From: Tanytarsus gracilentus
Lineage: Eukaryota > Arthropoda > Insecta > Diptera > Chironomidae
Direction of reading: 5' to 3'
DNA length: 64,000 bases
Assembly: GCA_038502055.1 (NCBI GenBank)
Contig: JAXRKN010000038.1
Coordinates: 2,852,001 to 2,916,000 of the forward strand
Below the pieces are notes generated by a model. It was given only the letters and a program-made list of their open reading frames with translations, ran no database searches and was not told where the DNA came from. The position numbers were made by a program, and so were the translations under genes. This document shows, piece by piece, positions 10,954-21,681 of this stretch (its first letter is position 1; every line of letters begins with the position of its first letter).

Positions 10954-13654
10954 ATGAAACATCTCAACGTGAAAGGAGTTTTTCTTTTTTTCGTCTTTCA
11001 AATTTCAAGCAGTGAAATTAATAATGGCGTTGTCGAGAGATTTATTCGTTCGTCGAACAAAACAATTTCAATTATCACAATTGACAATGCAGAGGACAAT
11101 TTACAATTTATTGTGCAACAATTTCCTACAATTTCTCGAGTTGTGTTGAGATTTTCGAATCTCACCTGGATTGAAAACTGTAGCAGCTATGCAAATGCAG
11201 AGTTACACGAGGAAGATGAATCCGTTAGGAGGAAATCAATTAAATTGCTGAGTCGCGTTGAGAAGGACGATTTTATTATTTTTACAACTTTAAAAGCAAT
11301 TGAATCGACTCTGAAATGCATCGTACATCCAGTGACAAGATTCCTGATAATTGTCACCGACGTGTCAACAAAATCACCAGCAATTACGGAGAGAAATCTC
11401 ACCCACATGCTCAACAAAACATGGACAAATAATGGAGCACTAAAGGTTTTCATTTCAACTTGCAATGACACAGTCTACACCTACAATCCATTTCATCGCA
11501 ATGAAAATGGAAACTTTGGTAAATTGAATTCATTTGTAGACTACACATTCAATAGTGATGGAGGCAGAGACATGAGGCAGCTTAATGGATATCCAATACG
11601 ACTCGAGATTTTTACATCGAGTTACAGCATTGCACGCGTAAAACCACCTAAAAGCATTCATGACTTCTATGGACCGGATGTAAATGTTGCAATAGTAACG
11701 GGAGAATTTTTGAATGCAACATGTAAGATGGAAATTTATTAATTAATTTAGTAAATTTTATATTTTTTCCAACATCAGTGGTTCTTGTGAAAAATGACGG
11801 TGCAAAGTTTGGATTCAAATTTCGAAATGGAACTCTGACCGGAGCTTTAAAGACAATTTCGAAAAAAGAAGCAGACGTTGCGTTTGTGACTTTCTTCATA
11901 AAAGATTACGAGACAACCACTTTGGAATTCTCAGCGCCAGTCTACTCTGACGACCTATGTCTGATTGTTAAAAAAGCTGGCAGAATCCCACAATTTATTT
12001 TGCCACTGATTACTTTTGATGATAGCTTATGGATCGCATTAGGCTTATTCTTAGTTGTGGGTATGTTTGCCATAAATTTGGGTCCATAGATACATAAAAA
12101 ACTTATTCAAGGAAATTTTTTCTTCCTTTTATGTGTTGAAATCTCCAAAAGCTCTTCTTAAACTTCGTAAATCATTTTTGGTCCCTTTTCTTTGCTAAAA
12201 TTTCTCGGAGAAATTCTTTAAGAAGTTTTTTCTAAAAGCTTTTTGTTGTTGTCAATTTTTTTATGACCTTAAAGCTCTTGAAAAAGTTTTAATGAATTTT
12301 CGTGTGTTCTCAGATTATCTCGTTAAGATTTTCGAGCACTCTTTGTACTTTTTTTTCCACCTAACGAAGTTTGCAAAAATTTCCTAGAAAGTTTCTTTCG
12401 CGAGTTTCAATTTCTTTAATTTTATTTTGAAGAGATTTAAATTTTCGTTTATCAAAAATTCTCAGAAATTACATAAGGATTAGCTGAATGAGTACTTACA
12501 CAAATCGATTTAAAAAATATTCGCAATAATTCTTGAGTGTGCTACAAAAAAAAGCCAATAACAATAAAAGCTTATTTTCGAATAAACTTGAAGATTCATA
12601 TTTCTGTCATGAAGAGGATGTTGCTTTAAGCTTTACTTAGAATTGCACACTCAACAATTTCATGATAAGAGGCGAATGACCTGAAATAGTTATGTCCTGA
12701 AAGCTGAGATGTAGAAATTAAATTGATTTATTTTCTCTCATGAAGAATGAGCTTGAGAACATGACCCGAGTTTATAAATATCGTCTTCCTCTTTCAGGGA
12801 TTACATTTTGGGTATTGATACGGCTGCTCAATAACAAAATTCATCCGTCATTCGAGAAGAAGCGTCTCGAATTCAATTTACCGTCACACTTTGCACGAAT
12901 ATCGGAGGCCATACAGTACGCTCAACTATCGGTTGATATTTTAATTCTTGCACTTGGTGCGCCAATGAGGCGATTTCCACGCGTGCAAAGTGAAAGAATT
13001 CTCATCAGTGGAGTCTGTTTGTTGAGCTTAAATATTGTGTCTATATTTCAATCACAACTGGCAACGTGCTTCACACACCCAATTTATTATAAAAACATTG
13101 ACACATTGCAGCAACTCGCGGACACTGGAAAAAATGTTATTGTAAAATATCCAGCCATGTTAAATGATATTTTCCCCCAAAGCACATCGCAACTTTTTAC
13201 AACTCTTTTTAATAGAATCAAATTAATTGCGGACACCGATTTAGTTGCTGTTGATGTAACAGAGAGAATGGGCATGGCGGGAGTTACGAGGAAAATCACA
13301 TTGAAGCTGAGTCAAGAAGATGAGTTTGTCCATTTAATTCCTGAATGTCCTCGAAGCTATAATCTTGCGTACATCCACAGCAAGCACTGGGTTTTTGCGA
13401 ATCAACTAAACGAAATTATTTTGGATCTACTGGCGGGCGGAATCGTCAACAAATGGATCGAAGATGTCAATTTTGACATCAAACTCGAATCGATGAAAAA
13501 GCATACGTCAAGTGCTCAAAATCGAGAGCTTAGAGTTGATGATTTGATGCTCTCTTTTATGATTCTTGGCGGAGGAAGTGCTTTCAGCACATTTCTTTTT
13601 GTAATCGAGCGTTGGTGGAATCACCGTCGAAGAAAAACCGTTCGCACACGCTAA
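10954..13654 (+). CDS. Ionotropic receptor (IR B), 3 exons, distinct subfamily
   Basis: Exons 10954-11722, 11779-12060 and 12798-13654 (GT-AG, phases 1 and 1) give 635 residues. A signal peptide (MKHLNVKGVFLFFVFQISSS) precedes a ligand-binding region. The S1 lobe ends near KFGFKFRNGTLTGAL, M1 spans the second splice junction (SLWIALGLFLVV joined to GITFWVLIRLL, about 340-362), M2 is around ISGVCLLSLNIVSIFQSQLA, and S2 starts with IDTLQQLADTGKNVIV. A last membrane segment lies near the C terminus before a basic tail (RRRKTVRTR). Unlike the other IRs of the cluster it lacks the R-x-IYQG-x-LF-x-FLQ motif after M2 and its introns are elsewhere, so it belongs to another branch of divergent IRs. 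The second intron (737 bp) is the longest in the cluster. Confidence 0.9.
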
Positions 13655-14772
13655 AAGTAATGACAAATTTCCTTCTTTTTCTAGAGCTGATTCATTGAAT
13701 TGCAAACGAGAAAACTTTTTGTGTGTCTCGTAGTAAATTTCGCTATACATCATTTGCAGGAAGCAGCGTTTCCAAAGTAAAGAAATGAAAGTTCAATAGC
13801 CTTTAGATTTTTTTATGCAGCGAAGGAAACTTCCTGAAGTCAATAAACTTGTTGAGCTTGACAGTGGACTGCACGCAATTTTTTATTTTAATATTTAAAT
13901 CAAAAACGTTCGTTATTTTTAATTAAATTTCAATAATAGTTCAAACTGAAATTTTATAGAATTTTATTATAAATATTTTAGTTAAACAAATTTATGTAAG
14001 TATCTTTTATTTTCCGTGTATGTCAATTATTATTTTTCATATAGGTAATTAAAAAAATGCCGGCTTGCCACCAATAAATATTCTAGTTGCAAAATAATAT
14101 GAACTTAAAGTGCTGGATGAAATACATTCTGACTCTATTCTACAGCAACATCTTTTGAGATCAGCGCACTAATTGAATTTGTCTGGAAAAGCTTGAGGAG
14201 AAAACTTTATTACACTCTGCCATATCTTACACAAGCCATCATCATCTTCATAACTAAATTTGCCTGCTCTTGCAAGTTTACATTTCTCAGAACTTCATGA
14301 CTGATTTTGATAACCCATGAAGAGGAAAATTTTACTATTTAAGATTCATGCAAATTTATAAAATTTTGTAATTTTGTTATTTAAATGAGTTTTTAAGCGT
14401 GAACGTCCAAAGATATAGAGTTTATGTCCTGAATATTTTGTCTGTTTTGCAACTTTTTTGCTGTGAAGGGGAATTTTCTTAGAAATTATTTTTGAAAATT
14501 TTAAAATTATCTAAAAATGCATTTCAGGGTTTTTTAAATTTATGTTTTCTCTCAAGGATCTCGCGGTAACACCCTCGATTGGGGTTCTTTTCAATTGAGA
14601 TTTAAAGTTTTCGTTAAAATTTTTTTAAAAATATTTTTGTACCAATAAATGTCCAAATTACATGCATTTATTAAACTCCACAAATCACAAGCTGTCACAA
14701 ATGTGTAAATAATAAAATATTGTCAATCAGATTATTTTTGTTGTGGCTCATTAATCACAGCTAATATTTCAG
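13655..14772. other. Intergenic; short repeat shared with 24100-24160
   Basis: No gene is seen. Around 14565 the text CGCGGTAACACCCTCGATTG resembles GCGCGGCAACACCCCCGAGT near 24110, each followed by a T-rich stretch and a CAA(A/T)TGAGA word, which suggests a short dispersed repeat. Confidence 0.45.
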
Positions 14773-14778
14773 TATAAA
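14773..14778 (+). promoter_or_regulatory. TATA box of IR C
   Basis: TATAAA 41 bp before the ATG at 14814, embedded in AGTATAAAAAGGGC. The transcript would start around 14800-14805 and have a very short leader. No perfect TCAGT initiator is visible. Confidence 0.55.
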
Positions 14779-14813
14779 AAGGGCAATCGAACTTGACTAG
14801 TTCCGAACAAAAA

Positions 14814-16724
14814 ATGAGAAGCATTTTAGTTCTGTTAATTTTTTGGAGTAGTGCATTAATTTTTGCTAAAATTGAATTGTCAAAAAATCGTTTTCAAGAT
14901 TTAAAAGTTCCAATAAACAAAATCATGCAGTCATTCTATTGTGAGCATATGGAAGTGGATTTAACGACCAGCACCAGCAATAAGAAAGAAATTCAGATTA
15001 TTCTCGATGAAATTTTACCGATAATTTCACAATGTGCAACGATCCGAATGACATCGGAGTTGAATAGAAAGAGAAGCAAAAAAGTTTACAATTTTCTTTT
15101 ATTGAACGATTTTGAAGACTTTAAAAGCTTTGTGAAAGAGATGTCGAGTGAGAGCTTCGACTATCGTGGTTACTACACGACAATTTTCATGCACAACATT
15201 ATCGACTTGAGATCTCTATTTAAACTTGCTTGGAATATTTCTCTAACAAATTTTAATGCTGTTGTAAAATTGAATTCGTCTTGGGAATTTTTCACATATT
15301 TTCCGTTCTCCGAAGATGTTTGTGGAAATTCAAACTCATTTAAAGTAAATCTCAACACGACATTCCCGGATAAGATTACAAATTTACATCAATGTCCAAT
15401 AAGCTTTCCAAAGCTCAGCTACTTTCCGGGTTTGATAATCGAAGAGCGGAAAAATGAAACGAAAATTTCAGGCGTTGACGGTGACATAATGAAAGAATTG
15501 AAGGCCGTCTTAAACTTCACCATGAGAGTTCTGAAAATGCGACATGAAGAGGAGCGATGGGGTGCTGTGTATGAAAATGGAAGCAGTAACGGTGCGGTCG
15601 GAATGGTGATAAATCGAGAGGCTGACTTAATGCTGGGTAACGTGAAAAATTTTCTACTAAATATTTTTTTCTAAAATTTTATTTTCAAAAAATTTTGAAT
15701 TTTAAATTTTAGGATTTATGGCTTTGACACTCTTGCGAACAAAATACATGGATGCTACTAGTTCATTTACAAGCTGGCCATTTGTGTTAATCGTACCACC
15801 CGGTGCTGAATTTTCAAGCTTCCAAAATCTCTTTCGACCATTTTCTGTTATCGTGTGGAGTTTGCTAATTCTCTCGTTCATATTTGGATTTTTATTCATT
15901 TTTATAGTCCGGAATTGCAACAATAGTTGGTTAAAGAAGCAAATTTTTGGTGAAGCACATCACGTACCATACCTCAACGTTTTGAATATCTTTTTTGGAG
16001 GTTCTCTTCACATCTTGCCATCAAACAACGTCTCTCGGATGTTGATGGCGTCTTTCATTCTCTATTGTCTTGTCATGAGAAATCTTTATCAAGGGTCTTT
16101 ATTCAAATTTTTACAGTCAAATGACAGACAACGTCCCGTTATGACAGTTGATGAGATGATGGATAAAAAATTCAGTTTTTACATGTATCCCGTTTATTTA
16201 GAGCACACAAAGCATCTTAAATTTTTTAAGAGGTAATTTTCAAAAATATTTAGCTACTTTAATTATTTTTTATTGCAATTTTTAGAAAAAAAATGATAAA
16301 AGACGCTGAAGCAGAGCTTTATCACAAAAAGACATTAAATTCAAATTTCAAAGGAGGCATCTGTAGCTCACTCGATGAAGTGCTTTATCTTAATAAACTT
16401 CACTTCAAAAACTTTACATATCGTGTTCTGCCGGAGTATTTGTATGACTTTAGTTATGTGATTTATCTTCAGAAAAATTCACCCTATCTGAAGGCATTCA
16501 ACGACAAAATGAGTTGGCTAAAAAGTGGCGGCATAATTAATCATTTAATATCCAAATATTTGAATACAGTTTATTTGAGCGAGCAAAAAACTTCAAGTGA
16601 ACCGAGAAAATTAAATATTGATAATTTGAGTGGTGGTTTTCAAGCATGGTTGATTGGATGTTGCATAAGCACTTTCATTTTTATATCAGAAATAATTTAT
16701 GCTTTTATGATTAAGTTAGTTTAA
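14814..16724 (+). CDS. Ionotropic receptor (IR C), 3 exons
   Basis: Exons 14814-15636, 15713-16232 and 16286-16724 (GT-AG, phases 1 and 2) give 593 residues. The frame extends upstream to a TTG at 14793, but the ATG at 14814 follows the TATA box at the right distance and starts a good signal peptide (MRSILVLLIFWSSALIFA). S1 contains GVDGDIMKELKAVLNF and ERWGAVYENGSSNGA, S2/pore entry carries VPPGAEFSSFQNLFRPF before M1, and MRNLYQGSLFKFLQ follows M2. The second intron matches IR A in position and phase, marking A and C as close relatives despite opposite orientation. The stop codon lies directly against the target-site duplication of element E1, so all 3' untranslated sequence now derives from E1. 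Confidence 0.93.
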
Positions 16725-16733
16725 GCTTTACGC

Positions 16734-17509
16734 GAGTATGGATCATCCATCCGAAGGAATTTTCCTAGGAATTTCCTAGAAAAATTTAATGGAAAATTTA
16801 GAAAAATTTAAAAAAATTTAGGAAAAAAAAAAAAAAAAAAATTCCTAGTAAAAAATTCCTAGGAAATTCCGAGGAAAAAAATTCAAATTTTAAAAATTCT
16901 TAGGAAAATTTCAAGGAAAAAAAGTTTCTATGAATTTCTTCGGAATTTTTGAACAATAATTTTGCCGTCTTAGCTTTTCAGCTAGGAAAAAAATAAAATG
17001 TAAAAAGGGAAATATTTATTTGCCTAAAATACTAATGGGCCACATCAATTTTTCAACTTTTTGAGTCTTAAATTAAAAATTTGGGCTCTACGGTTCGAGA
17101 GTTTTTTTTTCTTGTATATTTGGAGAAATAAATTAGGGGAAAAACTTAATTTTTTTGATGATTTCTTTTTGTAAAAGGGAAAATGAGTGAGAAGAGGTTA
17201 GAAAAGCTAAGACGGCAAAATTATTGTTCAAAGATTCCGAAGAAATTCATAGAAACTTTTTTTCCTAGTAAATTTCCTAGGAATTTTTTTCCTCGGAATT
17301 TCCTAGGAATTTTTACTAGGAATTTTCCTAGTAATTTTTTTTTCCTAGGAAATTTCCTAGGAATTTTTACTAGGAATTTTCCTAGGAATTTTATTCCTAT
17401 ATTTTTCCTAGGAAATTTCCTAGGAAATTACTAGGAATTCCTAGGAAATTACTAGGAATATTCCTAGGAAATTCCTAGGAAAATTCCTTCGGATGGATGA
17501 TCAAGTCCC
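16734..17509. mobile_element. Palindromic foldback-like element E1 (CCTAGG arms)
   Basis: A 776-bp element flanked by the perfect 9-bp direct repeat GCTTTACGC (16725-16733 and 17510-17518). Its ends are inverted: GAGTATGGATCATCCATCCG on the left, and GGGACTTGATCATCCATCCG when the right end is read on the minus strand; the match then continues through AAGGAATTTTCCTAGGAATT. The arms consist of repeats of the self-palindromic word TTTCCTAGGAAA and variants. Nearer the centre a second block is inverted (GAATTTCTTCGGAAT through GCCGTCTTAGCTTT, about 16925-16980 against 17197-17265). The left arm is shorter and more degraded than the right. There is no transposase. The 9-bp duplication and repeat-built inverted arms recall Foldback-type or Mutator-like elements, but superfamily assignment is inference. 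Confidence 0.88.
16992..17020. terminator. Polyadenylation signals on both strands inside E1
   Basis: In the unpaired centre of E1, AATAAA occurs on the plus strand at 16992-16997 (another at 17127-17132) and on the minus strand at 17015-17020. They lie downstream of the convergent genes IR C and IR D, which have no room for 3' flanks of their own, so E1 may supply the 3' ends of both. This is inference from position. Confidence 0.4.
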
Positions 17510-17512
17510 GCT

Positions 17513-19561
17513 TTACGCATAACTTCCTCTCCTATATCTTTCTTTCAATTTTGGTAGCAGTATTTCAAATACAAATAAAAAGAGAGCTAAAGTATGTCCA
17601 AATAATAAAATATTAAAGACGCCAAACAAATGAACTAAAGTGAGTTTTCTTGGTCCTGGGGATTCACTTTTCATATTAAAATATTTTTTCTTATCTGAAT
17701 ATTTTTCAATCCAAAAGGCAATCATTCCGGCACTGTCTAGTTGCTGAAGTTTCTCGTCTATGACAATTTTCATTGGATGATTTTTTGTGAAATACATGAC
17801 GATGCTCATGACAGCCAATTCTTGCTTGCACACTTTCCAGGGATATTCGCTAATTCGATTGTGATTTAAAACATTTGAGAGAGGTGTCATAAAAGCTTCA
17901 TTCAATGTCTCATCAATCTCATAAGCAAATGGTGTTTCATCGACGTGTTTGATAATTTTTCGCTTCTTATAAATTTGCGATTGGTTGGTAATAAAATCAC
18001 TGTAGGAGTCAAAAAAGTAATAATTAAAATTTTTTGCTATCATTTCATCGATTGTTTGAATTTCCGCGTGACGTCCTTCGGATTGAAGAAAAATGTACAA
18101 AGCACCTTGATACACGTTTCGATAAATCAGACAAAAAAGAAGGAACAGCATGAGAATGTATCGTGCAAAATTTCTGCCTGGTACTTTTATGGGATTACCG
18201 AAAATAATGCTGACCATATTCATTATTGGCGTTTTAACCGCATGACCGAAAACGAAGCTTTTAAATCCACTCAATTTGTAGTTCACAATCAAAATCACAA
18301 CGAGTCCAATGAAAAAAGTTGTGAGCAGTAAAATCCAAATAATTAAATCGAAAGGCTGAAGAAGTTTCTCGAGTGGTGAATATAATTTTCCAGGAGGAAT
18401 GACGAGCACAATTGGATCATTTGTGTATGGGACACTACAGTCCATAATTCTCAATCGACTCGTTCGCAAATAGTAATTTCCAATTCCAATGTCAGCCTTG
18501 CCAGCCGAAACTTTAGCAATTCCTCCGGTTAGTGATTCATTGCTTAAAATCGTCCCCCATTGCTCTTCGCCTTCCAAGAAATCTATTTTTGAGGTAAAAT
18601 TCAACCTTTTCGATATCTCGTCAATGATTTCCAAGTCATAACCCAAAAGTTGGGTTGTGTGGGAGTTTCGACACATTGCTGGGCATCGTTCGAATGTCAC
18701 GACTCGAATCGGACATTTATCGAGGTTTCGAAATTTATCTAAAAAAAATTGGATTCAATTTTTTTGTTAAAATAGTGACATTTAATAATTTTTAACTCAT
18801 TTTGAAATCAATGAAAAAGATAATTTTTAATTGTGCAAGTTTTTATCAAACTAATTAATGAATCAATAAAATTCAAGTTTCACACTAAAATCATTAAGAT
18901 TTTGTCAAATATTTAATTTTTTACCTAATGAGAAAAAATTTGTCGCATTTAAAAATTTTCCGTCCTTGAAAGTATCGGTGTGAGTTGCGTTCATGAATTT
19001 GCATTGATTTTTTCGCATAAGCTGGAATTCCAATAATTTCACTCCTCCTTCAGTTTCAAAAATTACATAAGAATTATATATAAACTTATCAAAAAGAGCG
19101 TCTGCAATAATTTGCACTTTTTTCATGAGTTCTTCATTGAGCAGAAGCAAATAAAATCCTCGAAAGTTGAATTTGTTCGGTGTTAAGTTTTTGTCGAGAG
19201 TGAGAAACGACTCAAATGTATCGAGTAAAATGAGATTGTTAACTTTCAACCGATGAGTGATTTTTGTAATTTGCGTAAAATCATCCAATCGGAAAATGTA
19301 AGTTCCATTGAAGAAATTTTTTTCGTACTGCAAAAAAGTAGTCTGCAAATCTTGAAAGTAGAGATTTTTGTGGTTTAAAATTGGTGTGACCACATTTATC
19401 ATCGGAATTGATGGAAAGAATTTGGTATCCAAAATTATACGAATAGCACTCACTAAATCACTATTAACTCTTTTCGTGATATTTCTCTCAAATTTTGAAG
19501 AGGAAGAAATTAAAAAATGATTTAGGAAGAAAAAAATAATTTTTAAAATTTTCTGGTTCAT
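17513..19561 (-). CDS. Ionotropic receptor (IR D), 2 exons
   Basis: Exons 19561-18925 and 18738-17513 (GT-AG, phase 1) give 620 residues. The frame is open to a TTG at 19585, but the first ATG is at 19561 and starts a hydrophobic leader (MNQKILKIIFFFLNHFLISS). The intron falls just before DKCPIRVVTF, the start of the S1 lobe. S1 ends in EEQWGTILSNESLTGGIAK; VIPPGKLYSPLEKLLQPFD precedes M1, and YRNVYQGALYIFLQSEGRH follows M2. A last membrane segment and a short basic tail (LKERYRRGSYA) end the protein. The stop codon TAA is inside the right-hand target-site duplication of E1, which restored the coding end exactly. Ligand unknown; typical divergent IR architecture. Confidence 0.93.
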
Positions 19562-19866
19562 TTTGTTTATCCGGTTTTCAGTCAAAGACTAAATTATTTT
19601 ACCCATTAATGTCCGACTAATGGAAAAAGTTTTCTTAAGTGAAAAATTACCTCGAAAGTGAGCATAAATATAATTTTTTATTGATTTGACTTGATTTATT
19701 TTCGGACAATAAAGTTAAGTAAATTGAGACATAACTTTTAGCTTTCGACTCATCAAAAACATTCCGACGTCAAAGTCTAAAAATACATTTTTTGTTATTT
19801 TACACGCGTAAATAATTTAAATGTCATGTTTACACTTCATTAGTGTTGATTGCTGCAATGTTTTTG

Positions 19867-21681
19867 TTAGCCAACATAAATTTCAATTAGAAAAATAAAA
19901 ATGCTGATGACAAAACTAGTTATTAGAACGTAAAACACTCCACAGAGATGATTTAATGTAAGAACTCGTGGATTTTTTTCAAAATGTTTCCAAAATCTTG
20001 TAAAATCATATTCGGAGATCCATTTCCCAATGATTCCTGATGAAATTAAAGCATCAAGCTTTAAATCAATTGCATTTTTCATGTAAAAATCTTTTCTGAA
20101 ATACTGAACCACGTTTGTATTGATGAGATTGTCTTTGCAGATGTTGAAAGGAAATTTTCTCGATGTCATGCTGTATTTTATCATTAAAAGTTTGCTACTT
20201 GGTGTCGTAGTTTTACTTGAATTTTGTAAGGCAAAGTCAATGATTTTCGATGTATCCTCAAAATATTTGAGCTTTACTCGATTCTTTAGAATTCTAGGAT
20301 CATGTTCAACAATGTCCATCCAAGAATCATAAAGTTTAAACTTATATTCTTCATTAAGGAGTCCCTCAATCGTGTCTGGAACTTTATGACGTTGATCCGA
20401 TTGTAAAAACTTGTAGAGTAAACCTTGATAAATGCTTCTCATCACTAAGCATAAAAGTATTAAAATCATCAAGAAAAATCTTGTGAAATTTTTCTTTGGT
20501 AGATTTTTCAATGTTGAACCGAAAATTACGAGAAGCATAACAAAAATTGGATTTTTAAATTTCTCACTGAATTCAGAATTTTTAAAATGAGTTTGATGAA
20601 AATTAATTAAACTCATCATAAAAACAGCAGAAAAAAGTGACGCAATTAAAAAATACCAAACAGTTGTGTTGAAAGGAGTCAAAAGTTTCTCAATCGCTGT
20701 AAATTTTTCTCCTCTTGATGTGATGAAAAAAATCGGATAACTTAAGAAGGAAATGCTAGCGTCAAAAAATTTCATTCGAGTTGCTTTCAAGTAATAATCG
20801 CCAATAATTATGTCGGTTTTATTAGTCATCAAGTCATTGAATGAATTTTTTGTTGTTCCGTTTTCATAGACATGTCCATACCGTTGGTCTCCCTCGCAAA
20901 AAACCAAATCGATTGAGAAATTTAGAGACTCAGCGATGGTGTTAATAATTTTAATTTCATGTCCATCAATAATTTCAGTTTCATTCGAAAGTTTAATCTT
21001 AAAAACTGCAATGTGCTCAGAAAAAGTTGTCACACGCATTCGACATTGATTGAGGTTTGAAAATTTCACTTCGAAATTTAGTGGTTTAGAAAATCTTCCA
21101 TCAAAATATTTGTTGACGATTTTTGGAATTGCTTTTCCACAAAGTGAGGTGTTCGAGAAGGGATCAAATGTCAGCAGTAAAATTTCATCATCAACACTCT
21201 TGCACATTGCATATAAATTGAAAATTTGTTTTTCCCACAGCTTTTGAAAAATTAATTCAAATTCTGCAGCATGATGTGGATGCAAAATTACCATGAAGAA
21301 ATATCCCGAAAATTTGAAATTTCTCTCATTTATTTCCTCCTCGATTTTCATCAATGAATAAATTGAGTCGAAAATAAAAATGTTGCACATCTCTTTGAGT
21401 TCCCTATTTGAAAATTTTCCAATCTCAGTTGTGATCTCAATCTTAAAATCCTTTTGAATATTCTTGAAAATTTCATCAGAATTAATTTCCAATTTGATCT
21501 CTGTTATGACATTAATAGCCTTGCAGCGATGTTGCACAAAGTAATTTTGAACTGCAATCAGAAACGAATGAGAAAAATTATCATTTTCTGATTCGAAATC
21601 GATCTCGAATGAAGTTGCTAGTTTTAAAAATACAGAAAATATGAATGAATAAAATAAAGTTCGATTGAATGTTTTCAACAT
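19867..21681 (-). CDS. Ionotropic receptor (IR E), intronless
   Basis: A single uninterrupted frame of 604 residues starting at the ATG at 21681. A signal peptide (MLKTFNRTLFYSFIFSVFLKLATS) precedes an N-terminal half with many charged and aromatic residues. S1 shows GHEIKIINTIAESLNFSI and QRYGHVYENGTTKNS (Y replacing the usual W). SRGEKFTAIEKLLTPFN leads to M1 (about 338-360); MRSIYQGLLYKFLQSDQRH follows M2, and a final membrane segment is at the C terminus, which stops directly after IEIYVG with almost no cytoplasmic tail. The gene is head-to-tail with IR D (about 300 bp between). Lack of introns fits intron loss or derivation from a retrocopy. Confidence 0.93.
   Translation of the reverse strand: MLKTFNRTLFYSFIFSVFLKLATSFEIDFESENDNFSHSFLIAVQNYFVQHRCKAINVITEIKLEINSDEIFKNIQKDFKIEITTEIGKFSNRELKEMCNIFIFDSIYSLMKIEEEINERNFKFSGYFFMVILHPHHAAEFELIFQKLWEKQIFNLYAMCKSVDDEILLLTFDPFSNTSLCGKAIPKIVNKYFDGRFSKPLNFEVKFSNLNQCRMRVTTFSEHIAVFKIKLSNETEIIDGHEIKIINTIAESLNFSIDLVFCEGDQRYGHVYENGTTKNSFNDLMTNKTDIIIGDYYLKATRMKFFDASISFLSYPIFFITSRGEKFTAIEKLLTPFNTTVWYFLIASLFSAVFMMSLINFHQTHFKNSEFSEKFKNPIFVMLLVIFGSTLKNLPKKNFTRFFLMILILLCLVMRSIYQGLLYKFLQSDQRHKVPDTIEGLLNEEYKFKLYDSWMDIVEHDPRILKNRVKLKYFEDTSKIIDFALQNSSKTTTPSSKLLMIKYSMTSRKFPFNICKDNLINTNVVQYFRKDFYMKNAIDLKLDALISSGIIGKWISEYDFTRFWKHFEKNPRVLTLNHLCGVFYVLITSFVISIFIFLIEIYVG

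Noticed and set aside
17085..17100. GGTTCGAG resembling a tRNA T-loop in the E1 core
   Set aside because: No acceptor, D or anticodon stems can be formed around it.
17183..17434. Open frame with repeated PRNF/LGNF words
   Set aside because: It is the translation of the TTTCCTAGGAAA arm of E1, not a protein gene.
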